Shown here one piece after another: positions 30,758-35,384 of a stretch of 35,384 nt of DNA (the first letter of the stretch is position 1; every line of letters starts with the position of its first letter). The stretch covers positions 1-35,384 of the forward strand of contig JAEEXV010000177.1 in the NCBI GenBank assembly GCA_016287975.1, in the 5' to 3' direction. A program made the position numbers and the translations under genes. This stretch comes from Lentisphaeria bacterium. GTDB taxonomy: Bacteria > Verrucomicrobiota > Lentisphaeria > Oligosphaerales > Oligosphaeraceae. The notes under the pieces are model-generated. The model was not told where the DNA came from. It did not search any database and saw nothing but the letters and a program-made list of their open reading frames with translations.

Positions 30758-32113
30758 CTACTCACCCAAAATGTTCGCCAGCGCGGCCTGCGCCTCCTCC
30801 AGGTCAAAGCGCGCCGTCACCACCTCCGCCTTGGCGCGCGAATGCGCGACCTGCGCATCCGTGCGCTCAATTGACGAGGCCTTCCCGTAGTTGAACTTCT
30901 CGTTGACGATGTCCAGATTCTCCTTCGCGCTCTTCTCGGCGATCTTCGCGACCTCGAACTGGCGCTTCGCGCGCTGCATCGTCAGCACCGCTTCGCGGAG
31001 ATTGCGGTAGATGGCCTGTTCGCGCTCGGCGTACTGGCTGCGCGCCGTCCTGAGGGCGATGGCCCTGGCCTTGATGGCGCGCATGTCGCGGCCGCCGTTG
31101 AAGAGATTGGCCGTCCCCGTCAGCCCCAGCGCCAGATTCCACAGCCAGGCCAACCCAGGGTCATGCCCCGAGACCGAGGCGCTGAAAGAAAGCGAGAAGG
31201 TCGGATAGAGCGCGGCGATCGCCTTGTCCAGATCGGCGGAGGCGCTGGCGATCTGGAACTCGATCGCCTTCAGCCTGGGCGACTGCGCGCGGGCGGTCTC
31301 CATCAGCTTGTCGGTGTCGTCGCCGTATTGCTTGAGCTTCCAGTCGCCGAGATTGTACTCGGGATTCTCGGCGAGGCCGAGCGCCTGGTTGAGGTTGGCC
31401 CAGCCGATCTGCACCGCGTTCGCCGCCGTGATCTCCGTCAGCAGCGCCTGGTTGTAGTCCACTTCGGCCTTGGTCACGTCGTAGCTCAGCCCCGTCCCCA
31501 CCTCGAACTTCGCCTTGACCTGGTCGAGGTGCTCCTTGTACTGGTTCACCGACTCCAGGGCGACCTGGTGCAGGTCGAAAGCGCGCTTCAGCGCAAAGAA
31601 ATACCGCCGCACATTGTAGACCGCGTCGCAGCGCGCGGCGCGGCATTGCTCCTCCGCCGCCGAGAGCGCCTCCTGCGCCGAGCGCACCGCGGCCGCCGTC
31701 TCGCCGAAGTCATAGATGAGGATATTGAATCCCAGGCTGCCGTTGTAGTTTCCAGTGTTGTGCGTCGTCTCGCGGTGGGGGCTCGTGTTGTGCGTGGAGC
31801 GCTGGTGACCCGCCGACAACGAGGAGGTCGGCCAATAGCCGCTGCGGGCGTCCGAGAGCGCGAGCATCGCGCGCGCGGCCGCCAGATCGGCCTGGCGCAC
31901 GGCGGGGTTGCACTTGAGGGCAATCTGCTCGAGTTCCGTTAGGGTCAGCGTGCTGCCAGGCTTCACGCCCGCCTGCACCGCCTCCATCGTATATTCGCCC
32001 GCATGGCGCAGCTTCGGCTCATTGCGCTGGATCGCGCGTGCTTCCCGCACGGTCGAACAGCCGCACAGGAACGCCGCCGCCAGCGCCGCCGTCCACAAAA
32101 CAAGAGACCGCAT
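30758..32113 (-). CDS. TolC-family outer-membrane efflux lipoprotein
   Basis: A 451-residue outer-membrane factor. The lipoprotein signal is MRSLVLWTAALAAAFLCGC, with lipobox L-C-G-C and Cys19 or so as the lipidated residue. TLTELEQIALKCNPAVRQAD is the typical start of the first TolC repeat. Long amphipathic helices (DLAAARAMLALSDAR; EHLDQVKAKFEVGTGLSY; ENLDIVNEKFNYGKAS) form the tunnel. The start at 32113 has GGAGG 9 bases upstream; the extended frame to 32146 would bury the signal. It is the first gene of the tolC-macA-macB set, 90 bases after kdsD. Confidence 0.92.
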   Translation of the reverse strand: MRSLVLWTAALAAAFLCGCSTVREARAIQRNEPKLRHAGEYTMEAVQAGVKPGSTLTLTELEQIALKCNPAVRQADLAAARAMLALSDARSGYWPTSSLSAGHQRSTHNTSPHRETTHNTGNYNGSLGFNILIYDFGETAAAVRSAQEALSAAEEQCRAARCDAVYNVRRYFFALKRAFDLHQVALESVNQYKEHLDQVKAKFEVGTGLSYDVTKAEVDYNQALLTEITAANAVQIGWANLNQALGLAENPEYNLGDWKLKQYGDDTDKLMETARAQSPRLKAIEFQIASASADLDKAIAALYPTFSLSFSASVSGHDPGLAWLWNLALGLTGTANLFNGGRDMRAIKARAIALRTARSQYAEREQAIYRNLREAVLTMQRAKRQFEVAKIAEKSAKENLDIVNEKFNYGKASSIERTDAQVAHSRAKAEVVTARFDLEEAQAALANILGE

Positions 32114-32203
32114 GACTGAAAACCTCCATTTCACATTGTCCGACATGCCCTATGAAACGTCATGCGCCCCGCGTTTATTGTGCCCGCCGCGGGGGAAAGA
32201 CGC

Positions 32204-33205
32204 CTACATCACCTTGAACTTGGGCAGATCCTGGATGTCCACGATGCCCGCGAAGCGCCCCTGCGCATCCACGGCGACCACATCGTCGATCTTCCGCTTT
32301 TCCAGGATTTTCAGGATGTCGACCGCCAGCTGGTCCTGGCAGATGCAGACTGGCCCGCGCGTCATCACCGTCTCGATCGGCTTCTGCAGGACCTGGTCGT
32401 CCGCCGTGACGGCGCGACGGAAGTCGCCGTCGGTGAAAATGCCCAGCAGCGCATTGTCATCGCCCAGAATCGCGACGCATCCAGAGCGCGCCTTGGTCAT
32501 CGCCAGCAGCGCCTCGCGGACGGACACGCCCGGGCGCACCGTCGCCGCGTGCTCGCCCGTGCGCATGAAGTCCTTGACTGTCAGCGTAATGGTCCGTCCA
32601 ATGGAGCCCGCTGGATGATTCTTGGCATAGTCGTTCAACTGGAAATGCTGGCACTGGAGCAGGACCATCGCGAGGGCGTCGCCCAGCGCCGCGAGCGCGG
32701 TGGTGGTGGTGGTCGGGGCCAGATTGAAGGGGCACGCCTCGCGCGGCACGGGCATCGGCACGACCAGGTCCGAGAAGCCCGCCAGGCGGGAGGTCGGCAC
32801 GCCCGTCACCGCGACGATCGGGACGCCGATGCGCTTGATGGCGGGCAGCACCCGCAGCAGTTCGTCGGTCTCGCCAGAATAACTGACCGCCAGCACGATG
32901 TCGATTGGCGCGATCACGCCCAGGTCGCCATGCATCGCCTCGACGGGGTGCATGAAGACCGCCAGCGCGCCCGTCGAGGCCAGTGTCGCCGCGATCTTCT
33001 TCGAGATGTGCCCGCTCTTGCCGACGCCCGTCAGCACCAGTTTGCCGCCGCCGTGCAGCACCTCCAGGCATCGGCGCACCAGTTCGACAAACGGTTCGCC
33101 CAGTTCATCGCGGACTTGCGTGACCCCTGCTATCTCAATGTCGAACACTTCCCGCGCACGGGCGAGGATACTCTCCGCAGTCGGGACAGCGGCACTGGCT
33201 TCCAT
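32204..33205 (-). CDS. kdsD: D-arabinose 5-phosphate isomerase, KdsD/KpsF/GutQ type
   Basis: A 333-residue protein with an N-terminal SIS domain (residues ~35-180) and two CBS domains (~210-330). SIS signatures are LTGVGKSGHISKKIAATLAS, HPVEAMHGDLG and AVSYSGETDEL; the catalytic region continues with LAPTTTTTALAALGDALA and NDYAKNHPAGSIG, which is diagnostic for this family. The enzyme converts ribulose 5-phosphate to arabinose 5-phosphate, the first step to Kdo and therefore to lipopolysaccharide. The start at 33205 has AAAGGAG 7 bases upstream. It lies 34 bases after dnaJ in the same direction. Whether it is the kdsD, kpsF or gutQ paralogue cannot be told. Confidence 0.92.
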   Translation of the reverse strand: MEASAAVPTAESILARAREVFDIEIAGVTQVRDELGEPFVELVRRCLEVLHGGGKLVLTGVGKSGHISKKIAATLASTGALAVFMHPVEAMHGDLGVIAPIDIVLAVSYSGETDELLRVLPAIKRIGVPIVAVTGVPTSRLAGFSDLVVPMPVPREACPFNLAPTTTTTALAALGDALAMVLLQCQHFQLNDYAKNHPAGSIGRTITLTVKDFMRTGEHAATVRPGVSVREALLAMTKARSGCVAILGDDNALLGIFTDGDFRRAVTADDQVLQKPIETVMTRGPVCICQDQLAVDILKILEKRKIDDVVAVDAQGRFAGIVDIQDLPKFKVM

Positions 33206-33239
33206 TGCTCTTCTCCTTTGGTTACGGCAAAACACCGCC

Positions 33240-34391
33240 TCACTTCTTCAGCCACTTCAAGGCCTTTTCCAGGAAACTCCTGATGCGAGGATGCTGGGAG
33301 TTCTTGCCCTCGCAAAGCGTCTCGAACTCCTTCAACTTCTGCGTCTGCTCACTGGTCAGATTCACTGGCACTTCCACCTGGATCTTGACGTACTCGTCCC
33401 CTCGGCCAGTGCCGCGCGCGCTGGGAACGCCTTTCCCGCGCATCCGAAACTGCGTGCCAGGCTGCGTCCCCGCAGGCACCTTCATCTCCTCGGGACCAGT
33501 GACGGTCGGAACCGACACCGTCCCGCCCAGCGCCGCCGTCGTGAACGGAATCGGCACCTCGCAGAAGAGGTCGTTGCCCTGCCGCGCAAACAACTTGTGC
33601 GGACGGACGGACAGTGAAATATACAGGTCTCCCGCAGGCCCGCCATTGTGGCCCGCATTTCCCTTGCCAGAAAGCCGCAGGCGCGCGCCCGTGTCCACCC
33701 CCGCGGGGATGTGCACCTCCAGTTTCTCCGTCTTCCGAACGCTGCCCGATCCATGGCAGCTGCCGCACGGCTTGTCGATCACCACGCCCGTCCCGCGGCA
33801 CTTGGAGCACGGCTGCACCATGCTGAAGAAGCCCTGGCGCATCGTCTGCTGCCCCGATCCATGGCACACGGGGCAGGGGCGCTTGGACGAGCCAGGCTCC
33901 GCGCCGCTTCCCGAACAATGCGAGCACGTGGCTACGCGCGGCACATTGATGGACTTGTCCGCGCCGAAGACGGCCTCCTCGAAGTCGATCTCCATCTCGT
34001 AGAGCAGGTCATCCCCGCGCGACGGGGCGTTCGGATCCCGCCGCCTGCCGCCGCCGAAGAGATCCCCCAGGTCGAAACCGAAGCCGCCTGCGCCACGGCC
34101 CCCGAAGAACTGGGCGAAGATGTCCATCGGGTCCATGCCGCCGCCGCCCCCGCCGCCGCCATGGGTGAACATCTCGTGGCCCATGCGGTCGTATTTGGCG
34201 CGCTGCTCCGGGTCGCTCAGGACCTGGTAGGCGTTGTTGACCTCCTTGAACTTCTCCTCCGCATCCTTGTCGCCTGGATTGCGGTCAGGGTGGTATTTCA
34301 TCGCCAGCGTACGGTAGGCCTTCTTCAATTCGTCCGCGCTCGCCGTCCGCGACACGCCCAGCACTTCATAAAAATCACGTTCTCCAGCCAT
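33240..34391 (-). CDS. dnaJ: Chaperone protein DnaJ
   Basis: A 383-residue type I J-protein. The J domain (residues 1-70) holds [10 protein letters not shown] with the HPD motif that stimulates DnaK. A Gly/Phe-rich region follows ([12 protein letters not shown] … [19 protein letters not shown]). The zinc-binding domain has all four repeats: [24 protein letters not shown] and CGSCHGSG. C-terminal substrate-binding domains follow, with [19 protein letters not shown]. The last ~40 residues ([13 protein letters not shown]…) are typical. GAGGGA precedes the ATG. It is 29 bases after grpE; dnaK is not in the window. Confidence 0.97.
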   Translation of the reverse strand: MAGERDFYEVLGVSRTASADELKKAYRTLAMKYHPDRNPGDKDAEEKFKEVNNAYQVLSDPEQRAKYDRMGHEMFTHGGGGGGGGMDPMDIFAQFFGGRGAGGFGFDLGDLFGGGRRRDPNAPSRGDDLLYEMEIDFEEAVFGADKSINVPRVATCSHCSGSGAEPGSSKRPCPVCHGSGQQTMRQGFFSMVQPCSKCRGTGVVIDKPCGSCHGSGSVRKTEKLEVHIPAGVDTGARLRLSGKGNAGHNGGPAGDLYISLSVRPHKLFARQGNDLFCEVPIPFTTAALGGTVSVPTVTGPEEMKVPAGTQPGTQFRMRGKGVPSARGTGRGDEYVKIQVEVPVNLTSEQTQKLKEFETLCEGKNSQHPRIRSFLEKALKWLKK

Positions 34392-34420
34392 AGCAATCCC
34401 TCATTTGTTGTCCCGCCATG

Positions 34421-35095
34421 CTACTCCGCGTCCGACGACACGGGATCCTTCGGCGCCACGGAATCCACCGTCGCCTCCGCCGCAGGAGATTCCGCCTCCG
34501 CCGCAGGAGCCTCCGCCTCGGGCGCCTTCTGCGGCCCCGACGAGACGACCACGTTGGCCGTGCGCAGCAGCCGATCCCCCAGCTTGAACCCCAGTTTCCA
34601 CTGCTGCAGCACCGTCCCCTCTGGAACGGTGTCGCTCGGGGCGGTGGAAAGCGCAGTATGGAACTTCGGGTCGAACGGCTTGCCCAGCGCGTCAATCGTC
34701 TCCACCCCCTCCGACTGCAGCAGCCGCTTGAACTCGCCGAAGGTCATCTCCAGACCCTGCCGCATCGCGGCCATGTCCGTCGCCTTCTGCGCGTGCTCGA
34801 CCGCCATCTGCAGCAAGTCGTAGATGCCCAGCATCTCGCCAATCGTGCGGCACCGCGTGTTCTGGCGCTCGTCCTGCAGTTCCCGCGCCATCCGCTTGCG
34901 GTAGTTCTCCTGCTCCGCCAACGCGCGCAGGTAGTTCCCCCGCATCTCCTCCAACTGCTCCTCCAGCGTGGGCGGCGGCGGGGGCTCCGCCGCCTTCTCC
35001 TGCGCCGCGGCCTCCGTCTCGGCCGCCTTCTCCTCCGCCGCGGCCTCCGCGGCCTCGGCTTTCACTTCCTCGTCAGAATGGTTTTCCTGCGTCAT
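34421..35095 (-). CDS. grpE: Nucleotide exchange factor GrpE
   Basis: A 224-residue protein. The N-terminal ~45 residues are acidic and Ala/Glu-rich (EEVKAEAAEAAAEEKAAE…PPPPP). The long dimerisation helix includes RGNYLRALAEQENYRKRMAREL, ending in the beta domain with KPFDPKFHTALST and VLQQWKLGFKLGDRLLRTANVVVS, the GrpE signature. It releases ADP from DnaK. A C-terminal acidic tail of ~30 residues (EAEAPAAEAESPAAEAT) is unusual for GrpE. The Shine-Dalgarno is TGGAG, 7 bases from the ATG. It is the first gene of the minus-strand run. Confidence 0.95.
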   Translation of the reverse strand: MTQENHSDEEVKAEAAEAAAEEKAAETEAAAQEKAAEPPPPPTLEEQLEEMRGNYLRALAEQENYRKRMARELQDERQNTRCRTIGEMLGIYDLLQMAVEHAQKATDMAAMRQGLEMTFGEFKRLLQSEGVETIDALGKPFDPKFHTALSTAPSDTVPEGTVLQQWKLGFKLGDRLLRTANVVVSSGPQKAPEAEAPAAEAESPAAEATVDSVAPKDPVSSDAE

Positions 35096-35133
35096 CTTGT
35101 CACTCCAAAACGTTCCACGCCCCCTCGCTTCAC

Positions 35134-35160
35134 ATTGCTAACTGCGTAGTTTACAGCAAT
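35134..35160. promoter_or_regulatory. Palindrome upstream of grpE (possible operator)
   Basis: ATTGCT (35134-35139) and AGCAAT (35155-35160) flank an inner AACT-gcgt-AGTT. The dyad is slightly asymmetric (three extra bases on one side). It lies ~40-65 bases upstream of the grpE start in its promoter region. It is not a CIRCE element. Confidence 0.35.
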
Positions 35161-35173
35161 CCACGTGCCAGAC

Positions 35174-35384
35174 GGGGCAATGCTTCGGGGACCCCAGACC
35201 CCAGACCCGACGTCGGGGACCCCAGACCCAAGACCCCAGACCCATCGGAGACCCCAGACCCCAGACTTCAGACCCGACTTCGGGGACCCCCAGACCCCAG
35301 ACTTCAGACCCGACTTCGGGGACCCCAGACCCCAGACTTCAGACCCGACTTCGGGGACCCCAGACCCCAGACTTCAGACCCATC
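35174..35384. repeat. Second minisatellite, 35-bp period, runs off right edge
   Basis: Units start GGGGACCCCAGACCCCAG and continue ACTTCAGACCCGACTTC. Clean unit starts are at 35282, 35318 and 35353, i.e. 36 then 35 bases apart (one extra C in the first). The proximal part (35177-35280) is more irregular, with CCCAGACCCAAGACCCC variants. No gene is present from 35096 to the window end. Confidence 0.9.

Noticed and set aside
35101..35160. CIRCE (HrcA) operator before grpE
   Set aside because: CACTCC occurs, but the nine-base inverted repeat of CIRCE is not present.
35174..35384. CRISPR array or coding repeat
   Set aside because: Units directly abut each other with no spacers, and irregular lengths (35/36) break any frame.

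Overview
The window is a GC-rich (roughly two-thirds G+C by eye), gene-dense bacterial segment. Several genes point to a Gram-negative anaerobe. There is a Kdo-pathway isomerase (KdsD/KpsF type), a TolC-type outer-membrane lipoprotein with a MacA/MacB-like pump, a WaaP-like kinase, and a ferredoxin-dependent 2-oxoacid oxidoreductase with its own 2x[4Fe-4S] ferredoxin. The gene mix (GH43, secreted YD/RHS-like protein, VorB-type enzyme, DUF4143 ATPase, many short dispersed repeats) would suit a gut or sediment member of the PVC group such as Lentisphaerota or Kiritimatiellota. That placement is inference; no rRNA gene is present to test it.

Layout, left to right. 1-336: start of a secreted protein that runs off the left edge (- strand). 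729-3346: overlapping GT4 glycosyltransferase and GH43 glycosidase. 3389-5052 (-): GNAT acetyltransferase then M28 aminopeptidase. 5232-5999: SDR oxidoreductase. 6000-8070: a lower-GC accessory island with a DUF4143-type ATPase, a tandem 20-bp operator-like repeat, a 241-bp element with long inverted ends, and a broken gene start. 8414-11151: alpha ribosomal operon rpmJ-rpsM-rpsK-rpoA-rplQ (rpsD absent), closed by a strong terminator. 11290-21606: M16C peptidase, a truncated Gfo/Idh/MocA-like protein, a GT4 enzyme, a heterodimeric ABC exporter and a Tet(M)-like EF-G paralogue, most of them tightly spaced. 21904-24654: ferredoxin, VorB-like alpha subunit and a fused beta-gamma subunit. 24688-24968: a 35-bp minisatellite. 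25026-27435: TlyA-type methyltransferase, an orphan membrane-anchored protein and a WaaP/RIO-like kinase. 27487-35095 (-): grpE-dnaJ-kdsD followed by tolC-macA-macB(ATPase)-macB(permease). 35174-35384: a second 35-bp-period minisatellite that runs off the right edge.

Most of the coding content is housekeeping or ordinary accessory metabolism. The less ordinary signals lie between genes: a family of ~33-bp imperfect palindromes in both orientations, two copies of which form the ends of a MITE-like element; two unrelated minisatellites with the same 35-bp period; a structured leader before rpmJ; a recurrent TATATTA -10-like box; and a marked shortage of the tetranucleotide CCGG. Among proteins, the Tet(M)-like factor with an altered domain IV tip behind an asymmetric ABC exporter, and the Gfo/Idh remnant without its nucleotide-binding start, deserve a second look.
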